NCBI RefSeq assembly: GCF_011386835.1
Contig: NC_088791.1
Coordinates: 55,695,498 to 55,759,497, forward strand
Source: Chrysemys picta bellii
Lineage: Eukaryota; Chordata; Testudines; Emydidae
Length of the DNA: 64,000 nucleotides
Direction of reading: 5' to 3'
Positions 1-11,919 of this stretch are shown here, one piece after another. Every line of letters begins with the position of its first letter. The first letter of the stretch is position 1. Below the pieces are notes generated by a model. That model made no database searches. It saw nothing but the letters and a program-made list of their open reading frames with translations, and was not told the origin of the DNA. The translations under genes were made by a program, and so were the position numbers.

Positions 1-989
1 GGTATAAATATCCATCGCTTTCCTGGAGAGGAAGGAGAGGGAAAGTGGACAATACAGCTTTTTCTTCAGCTCACAGTGGGGAGTTTACAGAAGCCCAGGA
101 GAAGATGATGCCACAGAAGCAGCACTCAACTTCTCTGTTCCTCTCCTCACGCAAGCAGATACAAGCTCTTCTGTTCAGAAAGCATAAGGGGGCAATCTGA
201 CCCTATATTTGTAAGCAGCAGTTTGTTGAACCAGTCAAGCTGACCTTTTATCTATTTTTTAGAGTTGGTAGTTCTACTTTTTAAATGAACGATAGATTAA
301 GATGCTCTTTTTCCACTAGGGAAAAAGAAATCAATTTGTGTGTTCTAATTATGGCAGAGCTAAGCACTATGGAATAGCCAAGTTTAAGGACAAGTCATTG
401 CTTTCAGATGAAAGCCAGAAGGATGGAGGAGGTTTCTAGCTGATGGTGGCCCTTCCCCAAACCTTTCAAAAAAATAATAATGCAAGCTGGTCAAGTTTCC
501 CTTTAGAAGATGGTACCAATATCATCTCTGTCTTATCTAAATTAATCTTGACTCAGGTATTCATTCAAATCTCTATATCTTTCAGACCATGCAACAGCAA
601 GATAGCTAAAGAAGAGGAGACTGGTGGCACTAACACCAAATTTATTAACCCCACTTGCACACATTTAAAAAAAATAACTAAATTATATTAACACACACTA
701 TTTAGGTGAAAGAATGAAGGACAACAGAAGAGCCAGAATCATTAGAATGCTCATTAGGACCCATAGCAGTCCTCCTAGAAGCACCCCAGGAGTAAACACC
801 CAAATTTTCTTTTTTTTTTTTTTAAATGCACTTCAATACCAAAGTGACAGATGCCTTACAAGTAGCTAAGATCGATCAACAGGATTCAGCACAACCCTGA
901 CCTGGAAGAGAACATAAAATCGTCACCCATAAAGTCTGCATATGACAAAAGATTAGGGTGTGGTAAATAATTGAGAGAAATAATATCAG
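1..989. other. Anonymous AT-rich DNA, YAF2 intron 2
   Basis: No coding exon, RNA gene or clear transposon end was recognised. A T-run at 810-823 is the only notable low-complexity tract. The stretch may include the decayed 5' part of the following CR1 copy from about 880. Confidence 0.5.
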
Positions 990-1830
990 GCCAGTAATAT
1001 AGAGTGATGTGGATTGCTTGGTAAGCTGGGCGCAAGTAAACAACATGCATTTTAATACAGCTAAATGTAAATGTATTCATTTAGGACCAAAGAACATAAG
1101 CCATACTTATAAGATGGGGGACTCTATCCTGGAAAGCAGTGACTCTGAAAAAGATTTGGGGGTCATGGTGAATAATCAGCTGAATATGAATTCCCAGTGC
1201 AATGCTGGGGCCAAAAGGGCTAATGTGATCCTTGGATGCGAAAGAGGGAAATCTTGAGAAGAAGTAGAGGTTATTTTACCTCTGTATTTTGTGGAGAGCT
1301 CGGTGCTGGAATAGTGTGTCCAGTTCTGGTGTCCACAATTCAAGAAGGATGCTGATAAACTGGAGAGTGTTCAGAGAAGAGCCACGAGAATGATTAAAGA
1401 ATTAGACAACACACCTTATAATAATGACTCAAGGATCTCAATCTATTTAGCTTAAAGAAAAAGGTTAAGGGGTGACTTGATTATAGTCTATAAGTACTTA
1501 AATGGGGAACAAATATTTGATAATGGTCTCTTCAATCTTGCAAACAAATGTCTAATGGCTGGAAGATGAGGCTAGACAAATTCAGCCTGGAAATAAGGCA
1601 TATATTTTTAACAGAAAAAGTAATTAACCACTGGAACAATTTACTAAGGGATATGATGGATTCTCAATTTTTAAATCAAGATTGTTTTTTTAAGATATGT
1701 TCTAGTTCAAAAAAGATTATTTTGAGGAAGTTCTCTGGCTCTGTCTTATACAGAGGTCAGACTGTCAATAGATGATCATAATGGTCTCTTCTGGCCCTGG
1801 AGTCTGAATCCCTAGGAGTCTATGAATCCC
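990..1830 (+). mobile_element. CR1 LINE, 5'-truncated copy
   Basis: Translations in shifting frames match the C-terminal reverse-transcriptase and post-RT region of CR1 ORF2. Examples are NNMHFNTAKCKCIHLG, SEKDLGVMVNNQLN and FSLEIRHIFLTEKVINHW. The 3' end has the usual CR1 tail wording (gaggtcagactg...gatcataatggtctcttctgg) and ends near tctatgaatc. Several stops and frameshifts make it a dead copy. It lies in YAF2 intron 2, antisense to the gene. Confidence 0.85.
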
Positions 1831-2168
1831 TCCTATGCAGTACATCCTCAGACCTTTTTCTTTCACCTCCCCAAACCCTTTCAACTATGCCTATGTTATC
1901 CAGCATACATTTGCATCAGATGTGCCCTTCAGGAAACACATCTACCAACGGTGTAAAAGGAGGGTTGAACAACACTTGAAGTACTGGGATCTAGAAGGCC
2001 AAGAACAGCAATAAGTAGAGGTTTTCCAATAGCTCTGACTTCATCAGTTCCAGTGACAATAGGAAGGGGGAGAAAAGGCCTTTCCCTTGACAGAGTGCGA
2101 AGTAAACCCTGATTCCTATTTCTTTATCATCATAGTTCATGTTCTCGCAGAAAGTCAAGGTGTCAGAG
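1831..2168. other. Spacer between CR1 and hAT element
   Basis: No gene or repeat structure was recognised here. Confidence 0.4.
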
Positions 2169-2539
2169 AAAGTTACTAGAGCTGTCAAGCGATTAAAAAA
2201 ATTAATCACTCTCTTAAACAATACTAGAATACCATTTAAATATTTTTGGATGTTTTCTACATTTTCCAAATATATTGATTTCAATTACAACACAGAATAC
2301 AAAGTGTAAAGTGTTCACTTCATATTTATTTTTGATTACAAATATTTTCACAGTAAAAAACAAAAATAGTATTTTTCAATTCACCTAATACAAGTACTGT
2401 AGTGAAATAACTATCATGAAAGTTGAACTTACTAATGTAGAATTATGATAAAAAAAACCTGCATTCAAAAATAAAACAATGTAAAACTTTAGCACTTACA
2501 AGTCCACTCAGTCCTACTTCAGCCAATCAAGTTTGGTTA

Positions 2540-3166
2540 CAATTTGCAGGAGATAAAGTTGCCCGCTTCTTGTTTACAATTTCACCTGAGAGAACAGGAG
2601 TTCACATGGCACTGTTCTAGCCAGTGTCACAAGATATTTACGTGCCAGATGCACTAAAGATTCATATGTCCCTTCATGCTTCAACCACCATTCCAGAGGA
2701 CATGCGTCCATGCTGATGACGAGTTTTGCTCAATAACGATCAAAAGCAGAGTGGACCAACATATGTTCATTTTCATCATCTGAGTCAGATGCCACCAGCA
2801 GGTTGATTTCCTTTTTTTTGGTGGTTCGGGATCTATAGTTTCCTCATCAGAGTGTTGCTCTTTTAAGTCTTCTGAAAGCATGCTCCACACCTCGTCCCTC
2901 TCAGATTTTGGACGGCACTTCAGATTCTTAAACCTTGGGTTGAGTGCTGTAGCTATCTTTAGAAATCTCCGATTGGTACCGTCTTTGCATTTTGTCAAAT
3001 CTGCTGTGAAAGTGTTCTTAAAATAAACAACATGTGCTGGGTCATCATCCAAGACTGCTATAACATGAAATATATGGCAGAATGCGGGTAAAAAAGAACA
3101 GGAGACATATTCTCCCCCAAGGAGTTCCGTAACAAATTTAATTAATGCACTATTTTTTTTAAACAA
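2540..3166 (-). pseudogene. hAT (ZBED1-like) transposase fragment, minus copy
   Basis: An open stretch at 3166-2681 carries the ZBED/hAT motif IATALNPRFKNLK followed by an acidic and basic linker (EPPKKRK). A frameshift near 2760 moves the frame, after which ACPLEWWLKHEG and the dimerisation-domain sequence LARKYLVTLARTVPCE follow down to about 2540. The 5' half, with the BED finger and most of the catalytic core, is absent. It cannot encode a working transposase. Confidence 0.8.
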
Positions 3167-3169
3167 GCA

Positions 3170-3392
3170 TCATCAGCATAGAAGCATGTCCTCTGGACTG
3201 GTGGCTGAAACATGAAGGGGCATGCAAAAGTTTAGCATATCTGGCATGTAAATACTTTGCAACGCCAGCTACAAAAGTGCCATGTGAATGCCTGTTCTCG
3301 CTTTCAGGTGCCATTGCAAATAAGAAGCAGGCAGCAGTATCTCCCATAAATGTAAACAAACTTGTTTGTCTTAGCAATTGGCTGAACAAGAA
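3170..3392 (+). pseudogene. hAT dimerisation-domain fragment, plus copy
   Basis: The plus strand encodes CPLDWWLKHEG, then CKYFATPATKVPCECLFSLSG and VNKLVCLSNWLNKK, and ends in a stop. This is the C-terminal hAT dimerisation domain, better preserved than the minus-strand copy at 2540-2700. It is not continuous with any catalytic region. Its orientation opposite to the other fragment defines the head-to-head structure. Confidence 0.82.
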
Positions 3393-3543
3393 ATAGGACT
3401 GAGTGGACTTCTAGGCTCTAAAGTTTTACATTGTTTTGTTTTTGATGTAATAAAAAAAATCTACATTTGTAAGTTACACCTTCACCATAAAGAGATTGCA
3501 CTACAGTATTTGTATGTGGTGAATTTAAAAGTACTATTTCGTA

Positions 3544-3715
3544 GAACAGAATATCAGGGTTGGAAGGAACCTCAGGAGGTCATCTAGTCCAACCCCCTGC
3601 TCAAAGCAGGACCAATCCCCAACTATTTTGTTTGCCCCATATCCCTAAATGTCCCCCTCAAGGATTGAACTCACAACCCTGGCTTTAGCAGGCCAATGCT
3701 CAAACAATTTCTTTT
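3544..3715 (-). mobile_element. tRNA-derived turtle SINE (minus strand)
   Basis: Read on minus it has a B-box-like segment (gggttgtgagttcaatcc), a middle with gattggtcctgctttgagca and the CR1-like tail tggactagatgacctcctgagg. It interrupts the right arm of the hAT foldback element, so it is younger than that element's rearrangement. Confidence 0.8.
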
Positions 3716-3953
3716 ATCATTTTTACAGTGCAAATATCTGTAATAAAAAGTAATAATATAAAGTGAGCACTGTACACTTTGTATTTTGTGTTGCAATAGA
3801 AATCAATATATTTGAAAATGTAGAAAAACATCCAAAAATATTTAATAAATTTCAATTGGTATTCTATTGTTTAATAGTGCAATTAATCAAGATTACATTT
3901 TCTGAGTTAATCGCATGAGTTAACTGCGACTAATCGACAGCCCTAAAAGTTAC

Positions 3954-5617
3954 CTAAGCTTCACTTCAAGCTCCTCAACACAAAGCTGGCTGTCAATAAA
4001 ACCAATATATTCTGTGACTTGATCTCAGATGAAATCTCTAATTTAGTTTGCATCAACCAGACATAGTTGTATGACATAGCTCATGTACTACTGGAACAAC
4101 TTTAAATTTAAATTCAAATGAAATGCTTGTTTGGTTTTTTACAGACACAGGAGAAATCAGGAAATGGTTACATAAAACAGTCAAAATATCAGGTTCAGAT
4201 TTTTTGAAAAACAACATTTTGCAAAAGAACATGGGTTGAAATTTATCAGTTAGGTTTAAAATATCAAATACATTTAACACTAAGAGCTAATTCTGAAAAA
4301 CAGGCTATAAATATTCTTCAAACGCACTACTTCAAGTCTGCTCTTCTGTTTATCAGCTAATTATGACCTCTTCTTCCCATACAAACTGCTCCTAACAGTG
4401 TTCAAAATAAAGATGGCACCCCATCATGACACAAGAACTCCATTTCATTTGACTACTTGTGCAAAAAATAAAGCTTTCTGAAACTCAAAGTTCATTACGT
4501 TTTTGATAAAAATTTTAAAAAATCAGCACTGTGATGCACAGCTTTAACAAAGGTCATATAAACCTTAAAAGAGTCCAATTCAGTATTTCTGACTCCTAAT
4601 GATTACGTATAGAAAGTGAGGAAGCAATTTACTTACGACATACTCAGCTCTTCCTCATAATAATTTCATATTAAAGACCAATGGCATAAGCAGTCATATA
4701 CATTACAATGTCTTTGTAAATTTGTTTTCACTCTCAACACTTGCAAATATTTCTTTTTCAAAAACTGCCATATGTACATTCAAATGCATGCCCTTTTGGC
4801 TCTTCAATACATTAAGCTTGATTCAGTCCTGAATTTGGTAAAATCAGCATAGCAGCCAATTCTCCCCCTCCCCCAAAATACAAATCTGAGTATTGGAATA
4901 CAAAAGATCAGTCCTTAATAAGCTGCTGTAACCTAGACGTGTTAAAACTCAGATATGCTAGATATGCTCTGACCATCAGCACTGAGAGGTACTGCATTTC
5001 AAAAGAAATAAACATAGCAGATTTGGTTAAATGTAACTCATTTGTAACTGTAAATATCCAGATGGCACATGACCAAACATATTTCACATGTTTTATGAAG
5101 AAAAATGACCCTGATAACCAACTAAAAAAAGCATTTTATTTATAATTTCTCAATGCATATTAAGTCACATGAGAGTTTCAAATGGAAATCTATATCTCAC
5201 ATTTACAAGTTTACCAGGAACAGCCCAGTCTTTTTTAAAATACATGCAGAAAACTAGTGGCCCAGATCACAGAATCTCTGCTATAGCCAAGAAATGCAGA
5301 ACAAATATCTAGGGGGAAGGGGTTCGAAGGTGGCTTTTGAGCATCTTGTTTCCTAGCCCAGTTGTGCACCATTGTCAGTCTCCTGGTATAACTCAGCGAG
5401 GTCTTTTGCGTTCCTCAAAATCAGGCTGGGTGGAAGGGGCAATCCTATAACTGAGATAAGCAGAGCATAAGGATACTCCAGCCGCGCCCCCTTTTTTCCC
5501 ATCATATTCCCATTTCAGCAGTGGAGTGTGGTGAGGCTGCATCTCTATGCCTCTAGAAGCTTCCCTGAAACTGGGGTGATCCTCAAATACCTGTCTACAT
5601 CTCTTGCATTACTGGTG
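3954..5617. other. Anonymous AT-rich intronic DNA
   Basis: No gene, RNA or clear transposon was recognised. Short ORFs here have no recognisable domain. Confidence 0.45.
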
Positions 5618-5619
5618 TA

Positions 5620-6001
5620 CAGTAGAACCTGAAAGTTATGAACACCTCAGCAACAGTGGTTGTTCATAACTCTGAAATGTTCATAACTCTAAACAAAACG
5701 TTATGGTTGTTCTTTCAAAGTTTACAACTGAACATTAACTTAATACAGCTTTGAAACTTTCAGCAGAAGAAAAATGCTGCTTTTAACCATCTTAATTTAA
5801 ATGAAACAAGCACATAAACAGTTTCCTTGTCTTGTCAAGTCTTTTTTTTAAACTTTCCCTTTATTTTTAGTTTATGTTTCACACAGCACTGTACTGTACA
5901 GTATTTGCCTTTTTTTTTGTCTTTGCTGCCTGATTGCGCACTTCCTGTTCCAAATGAGGTGTACGGTTGACTAGTCAGTTCATAACTCTGAGATTCTACT
6001 G
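5620..6001. mobile_element. 382-bp TA-flanked MITE (Tc1/mariner or Tigger type)
   Basis: Terminal inverted repeats match: cagtagaacctgaaagttat at the left, and the reverse complement of the right end reads cagtagaatctcagagttat. TA dinucleotides flank both ends (5618-5619 and 6002-6003). It contains no transposase. The short minus ORF inside is a by-product of the repeat. Confidence 0.9.
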
Positions 6002-6266
6002 TAGTGTAAAGCAGGTGGCCCAATATGTTTATTAAAGAGTGCTACATTTTATAAAATGTCAGAATCCACACAAAAAAACCCAAATCCATTTTTTTGGGGG
6101 TTTGTATAGCTTTGCACCAATTTGCCGTTTAGAAGCCAGATGAAATTTTTACTAAATTCAAAGCAAGCAATACAAGTAATTTAAAGATCAATTTATGAAT
6201 AATAAGCCCCAAATCATAACTTCAGAAATATAATTCAAGAAACCATAACTATTTAACTTTATATAT

Positions 6267-6402
6267 CAGTGGTTTTCAATCTTTTTTTCATTTGTGGCCC
6301 CCTAAAAAATTTCATATGAAGGTGCAAAACCCTTTGGAAAGCTTAGGCATAGTAGGGGCCCGCAGACCATGGCTTGGGGGGGGGGGGGGGGGGGGAACAT
6401 TC
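6267..6402. mobile_element. hAT MITE with internal G tract
   Basis: It begins cagtggttttcaatc, a common hAT terminus, and is flanked by ttatatat (6259-6266) and ttatatag (6403-6410), an 8-bp duplication with one mismatch. A run of 20 G occupies 6376-6395 near the right end, where the terminal repeat appears replaced or degraded. Confidence 0.65.
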
Positions 6403-6410
6403 TTATATAG

Positions 6411-8175
6411 CAATTCTGCTGTTCTTATATTCCTAAAGAATACTATTTGAAATTATATTAATAAAAGTGGGTTTTAGATTTCCACCTATTTAGTTAGTTT
6501 GACATACCATTTAATTTTGTTAAATCTAAAGAAAGCCACCTATTAAACGAAAAGCCTCTTTAATTACATTTTAAAAACTATGTTAAAAGAATGTTGTTTA
6601 GTTTACACAGTTAAGCACCTGAAAGTTAGGAAAAGCCAGATTTACAGTTGCCCATGTAACCTTAATTCTGCCCCCTTGTGTGTTTATCCTGTGCAATGAA
6701 TGAAACAGGGATAGAAAGGGAGGGTGGGCAGCAGTGGGGGACGTAGCATGTAATCAATTAAAAGCATAACTAAGGTTGCATGAGCAACCTTACATCTTGC
6801 CTTTTTAAACTTTTGAGCACTTGACTTTGCAACCCAAACAACATTATTTTAACATACTTTGGGTCATACAATTTCCTAGGGAGTTTATTTGTTTTCAAAA
6901 GGAAAAAAGGTAAACAAAAATTCTATTAGGTACAACTCTAACAAGTCCTTCATCAAGCATCTTCAGCAGGGTTGGAACCCTGAACATTTAGCATTCCAGC
7001 ATAGACGTCTATCACTTGAACTACAGGCCTAACTACTTTAGCTTTCAGCAGAAGACTTACTACAAAGCATGTGAGTGGAGGAAGATGAAGATGGGCTTCA
7101 GGGATCATGTGCTGGGTTCACGGGTGGTCAGGGTAACCCAGCTCAGTTCTCTTTCCCTCTCTCCTACCCCCACCCAAAGTTAGGAGGACACCTGCCCCAC
7201 AATTAGGTAGGTATAGGAGGGAGGTGGAACAGGCATCTACTCTCAGGGATCCCACTTCAGTGTCCACCACTGCTTTGGGAGTGATGTGGGCCTGGTATTA
7301 TAGAATGTTTTCATGTTCTGTTATTTTGGCATGGTGCCACAATTTTCCTTAACAATGCAAGTGACAGAAAGTAATGATTTTCAGCTCTTTATATCTCAGC
7401 AAAATCTGAGCAAAATTTCATGGGACAAATAAAAAAAGGCACTTAATCTAACTGTAGGGCTCTCCCCTGCTACATTTCAAAGGCTTGGTACAAGCAACAG
7501 AGGTTTCAGAGCTTCTCAAGAGAGATCATAAGAATCTTTTATAATGGAAAGTATTAGGCAACCTAAATATAGAGATCACTACCAGTTCCTTCTATAAAGA
7601 AATATCTTAGGGCTCTACTGAATTTCAGTGAGAGATTTGGCTGCATAAGGCATGATGAATATTACAGCATCTTTCATCCAGAAAGTTCCCAAAATGTTTT
7701 ACAAATGACAGAGAAATCACTTCACTCTGCTTTGAAATGCAGTTTCCTATGCGGTGGAACGCAATAACTTAGCACCCAGCAACTACAAACAACATAGGTT
7801 AGAAAGTAAATAAAAATACTGTATCTATCTACAGGAAGAATTTAGGTCATGAGTGAAGTTACCCAAAATGGAATCCAGCTTTACTGTCCAAAGTAATGGG
7901 ATTTTTAACTTAAAACAAAGGTCTTGACTGTATGTCTTATCCAAATGGCAGTATATTGAAGCCTGGCACCATGCTAGGGCACTGATTTAGTGTTAACAAA
8001 AAGAAAAGAGTGCGCTACCTAATGAATCACATCACTTCCTGCAGCATCCAGGATTTCTCTGGGAGGTCTCCAGTCCAAATACTGCCCAGTTTAACCATGT
8101 AAGATGAAAACCCACATTTAAATTGTTTTTACTTATCTTTTTATAAAATCATAATCAATGCCTATCTATTAGCAT
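6411..8175. other. Anonymous intronic DNA with one tRNA-like patch
   Basis: No coding exon was recognised. A tRNA-like patch is listed separately at 6961-7031. Confidence 0.4.
6961..7031 (-). repeat. tRNA-like repeat, decayed
   Basis: On minus, an A-box-like tagttcaagtg (7023-7013) is followed about 35 nt later by a near-perfect B box, gggttccaaccc (6980-6969). No proper acceptor or anticodon stems can be folded, so it is more likely a SINE or tRNA relic than a tRNA gene. Confidence 0.45.
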
Positions 8176-8382
8176 GGGAGGGGAGGGATAGCTCAGGGGT
8201 TTGAACATTGGCCTGCTAAACCCAGGGTTGTGAGTTCAATCCTTGAGGGAGCCACTTAGGGATCTGGGGCAAAAATCAGTACTTGGTCCTGCTAGTGAAG
8301 GCAGGGGGCTGGACTCGATGACCTTTCAGGGTCCTTTCCAGCTCTATGAGATAATAATATATGGAGATATACCTATTATTAT
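8176..8382 (+). mobile_element. tRNA-derived turtle SINE (plus strand)
   Basis: It has an A-box region gatagctcaggggtttga, a B-box region ggttgtgagttcaatcc, the block atcagtacttggtcctgcta and the tail ggctggactcgatgacctt shared with CR1 3' ends. It ends in an AT-rich run. It is a near twin of the copy at 15155-15358 and resembles the Cryptodira Pol III SINE family. Confidence 0.9.
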
Positions 8383-8590
8383 AAAAAAGTCAAACTTTGT
8401 GGAAATGTAAAAAAAATTCCATTATTTGACAGTGAAAAGATTGAAAATATTTATTATATTGTATTAATAGCATGCACTTAATATTGGAACAATGAAAATT
8501 CAAGTATCTCATTTTCAGCTGTTCTCCAGTGGCTTTCAAAAATACAACATTCACGGTCTGTAGTTGTCTGCATTTTTTTCTCTGCAATTC

Positions 8591-10253
8591 TGAGTAAACT
8601 TAACAAGTCACCGGGACCAGATGGCATTCACCCAAAAGTTCTGAAAGAACTCAAATGTGAAATTGCGGAACTACTAACTTTGGTTTGTAACCTGTCCTTT
8701 AAATCGGCTTCTGTACCCAATGACTGGAAGATAGCTAATGTAACGCCAATATTTAAAAAGGGGTCTAGAGGTGATCCTGGCAATTACAGACCGGTAAGTC
8801 TAACGTCAGTACCGGGCAAATTAGTTGAAACAATAGTAAAGAATAAAATTGTCAGACACATAGAAGAAAATGAATTGTTGGGCAAAAGTCAACATGGTTT
8901 CTGTAAAGGGAAATCGTGTCTTACTAATCTATTAGAGTTCTTTGAAGGGGTCAACAAACATGTGAACAAGGGGGATCAAGTGGACATAGTGTACTTAGAT
9001 TTCCAGAAAGCCTTTGACAAGATCCCTCACCAAAGGATCTTACGTAACTTAAGTTGTCATGGGATAAGAGGGAAGATTCTGTCATGGATTGAGAACTGGT
9101 TATAAGACAGGGAATAAAGGGTAGGAATAAATGGTAAATTTTCAGAATGGAGAGGAATAACTAGTGGTGTTCCCAAGGGTCAGTCCTAGAACCAATCCTA
9201 TTCAACTTATTCATAAATGATCTGGAGAAAGGGGTAAATAGTGAGGTGGCAAAGTTTGCAGATGATATTAAACTGCTCAAGATGGTTAAGACCAAAGCAG
9301 ATTGTGAAGAACTTCAAAAAGATCTCACAAAACTAAGTGATTGGGCAACAAAATGGCAAATGAAATTTAATGTGGATAAATGTAAAGTAATGCACATTGG
9401 GAAAAATAACCCCAACTATACATACAATATGATGGGGGCTAATTTAGTTACAACTAATCAGGAAAAAGATCTTGGAGTCATCGTGGATAGTTCTCTGAGA
9501 TGTCCACGTAGTGTGCAGTGGCAGTCAAAAAAGCAAACAGGATGTTAGGAATCATTAAAAAGGGGATAGAGAATATCTTATTGCCCTTATATAAATCCAT
9601 GGTATGCCCACATCTTGAATACTGCGTACCGATATGGTCTCCTCATCTCAAAAAAGATATACTGGCATTAGAAAAGGTTCAGAGAAGGGCAACTAAAATG
9701 ATTAGGGGTTTGGAACAGGTCCCATATGAGGAGAGGTTAAAGAGGCTAGGACTTTTCAGCTTGGAAAAGAGGAGACTAAGGGGGGATATAATAGAAGTAT
9801 ATAAAATCATGAGTGATGTGGAGAAAGTGAATAAGGAAAAATTATTTACTTGTTTCCATAATATAAGAATTAGGGGCCACCAAATGAAATCAATGGGCAG
9901 CAGGTTTAAAACAAATAAAAGGAAGTTCTTCTTCACACAGCACACAGTCAACTTGTGGAACTCCTTACCTGAGGAGATTGTGAAGGCTAGGACTATAACA
10001 GGGTTTAAAAGAAAACTGGATAAATTCATGGAGGTTAAGTCCATTAATGGCTATTAGCCAGGATGAGTAAGAAAGGGTGTCCCTAGCCTCTGTTTGTCAG
10101 AGGGTGAAGATGGATGGCAGGAGAGAGATCACTTGATCATTACCTGTTAGGTTCACTCCCTCTGCGGCACCTGGCATTGGCCACTGTCGGTAGACAGGAT
10201 ACTGGGGTGGATGGAACTTTGGTCTGACCCAGTACGGCTATTCTTATGTTCTT
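8591..10253 (+). mobile_element. CR1 LINE, long 5'-truncated copy
   Basis: The copy starts within the reverse transcriptase (KLNKSPGPDGIHPKVL) and runs to the CR1 3' end near cttatgttctta. Visible motifs include NYRPVSLTSVPGKLVE, QHGFCKGKSCLTNLLEFF, VYLDFQKAFDKIPHQRI, the catalytic KFADDIKLL and SLEKRRLRGDIIEVYKIM. The three open blocks (8680-9105, 9246-9548, 9518-10057) are separated by stops and frameshifts, so the copy is dead. It lies antisense in YAF2 intron 2. Confidence 0.95.
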
Positions 10254-10281
10254 AAAAGGCTACAGAATTCATCCACACTGT

Positions 10282-10284
10282 CTG

Positions 10285-10319
<35 letters not shown>

Positions 10320-10320
10320 C
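10282..10320. repeat. TC microsatellite
   Basis: An imperfect (TC)n run directly follows the CR1 3' end. Confidence 0.9.
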
Positions 10321-11055
10321 AAAAGTGTTATTTGGGAGTGTCTAGTCTTCCCTCTGATTAAAAACATTTTTTTTGTTTGCACTACCTGGAACACATTTTC
10401 AGAAGGTCCTCACTCTAGCCTCTAAGGCTCCTATAATTGGATCCATACATGGAGCCTAATGAAGTTCTTCATGGGCACAGGCATCCACTAGCACAAATCC
10501 AAATGCAGGATTAGGGCTTAATTTGTGCACACAAATGTAACTGAACATGTGAATCAACTATCTGTACATATGACTGGCATGTGTAAATCCAGGACTTTGC
10601 ACACATGGTGCTGTAAACAAAACTTAGAAGGCTGGTTTTGAAAATATGACTAAGTTTTATGGCAAGAAATCCATATGTCTAGTCAGTTACACGTTTGGTT
10701 TAGGTTTTCAAGTGGGGGAACAAAAATCCATGAATCTACTGAAACCCTCCATATCAGAACATCACTGAACAAGGAAAAACAAAATTAGGGTTTTTTTCTT
10801 TTTAAAATACCATAGAATACAGCAATGGTTTCCCACAGCTGCCTCTCTAGCCAATGCCACCTGTAGATTCTAATACTTTTCTCCCAAATGATTTTTTTAG
10901 TGTAATAAAACACTATTTTAATTGGCTTTGAGTCCTTAATGAAGTCTAGGAGAAGGTGTCATCTTCACTTGTATTAAACTTGTTGGGGAAATTTTGCTTT
11001 CACTCTTCTGGCATTGTAACTTTTTATGGATGCTGTCTGACTATTAAGACGTATG
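10321..11055. other. Anonymous intronic DNA
   Basis: No gene or recognisable repeat was found. Confidence 0.4.
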
Positions 11056-11260
11056 TCTGCAGTGCTGTTGTACTCATGTTGGTCCCAAGGTAGTAGAAAC
11101 ACAAGGTGGTTGAGGTAATCCTTATAGGACCAAGTTCTGTGGGTGAAAGAGACAAGCTGTGGCGCTTAGCCCGAGCTCTTGTTCAGGTTTTTGAAGCTTG
11201 TCTCTTTCATCAACAGAAGTTGGTCCAGTAAAAGATATTACCTCACCCACCTTGCTTCTA
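11056..11260. mobile_element. Paired inverted Penelope-like termini
   Basis: The plus-strand segment aaggtggttgaggtaatcc...gtgaaagagacaagct (about 11103-11158) is repeated in reverse complement at about 11193-11255 (aagcttgtctctttcatcaa...gatattacctcacccacctt). The same terminal wording occurs at 37040-37098 beside a GIY-YIG Penelope fragment. I read this as two inverted copies of a Penelope-like element end with a short spacer. Confidence 0.6.
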
Positions 11261-11714
11261 TTAAAGATTTATAGCTTATTAAATTCTCTGAAAACTGACG
11301 AAGTGACTTAAGCAGAAAGCCAGTCTCATTTTAATTTAAAAGTTAGCTTTGAAAAAATACTTAAAAATACATTATGGTTTTCCCACCCACCCCCCCAAAA
11401 TATCCTGAAATTATTTTACTGAATTCTACACAGTTTTGTATTCTAACATTGATTTACCATAAATTCATTGCAAAATTCATATTCAATATTGTTATGGTTT
11501 ATGTCTGGAATGAAGTTCTTATAACTCTTGAGAATACTGCGACTTCTATGGCCACAAACTTCTTTTGCTAGCAAGTTTAACTGATAAGGTATGATAGTAA
11601 TAATAATAAAACCTCATTAAATAAGTATTTTCTTATGCTAATAGGCAAAGGACTCTACAATTGCACTCTTGTTGGTTTTACAGAATTATCCATCCTCTAG
11701 TGCATGTTCTAAAC

Positions 11715-11911
11715 CAGGAGTAATCAATAGGTGGACCGTGGGCCAAATCTGGACCACCAAACGCTTTTGAACAGACACCAAAATATTTTTATTTTCTTAT
11801 TGTCATTATTGGGGCGGGGGGGGGGTTATTATTATTTCCTCTGAGTCTGGACCTTGACTATATCTTGATTAGGAAATGTGGACCTTGACAAAAAATAATA
11901 GACTATCTCTG
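11715..11911. mobile_element. hAT MITE, 197 bp
   Basis: The left end caggagtaatcaatagg and the reverse complement of the right end cagagatagtctattat are inverted repeats. Flanks ttctaaac (11707-11714) and ttctaacc (11912-11919) are an 8-bp duplication with one mismatch. No coding capacity. It contains a short G run (11819-11826). Confidence 0.78.
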
Positions 11912-11919
11912 TTCTAACC

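Larger units (their letters stand above)
2177..3945. mobile_element. hAT transposon with two head-to-head 3' halves
   Basis: A perfect 8-bp duplication, aaagttac, flanks the element (2169-2176 and 3946-3953). The ends are inverted: tagagctgtc at the left and cgacagccct at the right, followed by Zaphod/MER-like aattaatcg-rich sequence. The left arm (2177 to about 2725, read on minus) and the right arm (about 3165-3945, read on plus) are copies of the same 3' portion. Each encodes the hAT dimerisation region: LARKYLV...VPCELLFS on minus and CKYFATPATKVPCECLFS on plus. The centre (2725-3166, minus) encodes an upstream transposase part with TALNPRFKNLK. The structure is a long-armed foldback element. 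A SINE was later inserted in the right arm (3544-3715). Confidence 0.88.

Noticed and set aside
2177..3945. Assembly error as the cause of the head-to-head hAT
   Set aside because: The two arms differ by many substitutions and the whole is flanked by a perfect 8-bp duplication, which argues against a duplicated-contig artefact, though reads were not available.
6961..7031. Functional tRNA gene
   Set aside because: A and B boxes are present, but no acceptor stem or anticodon arm folds, so it is listed as a tRNA-like repeat.
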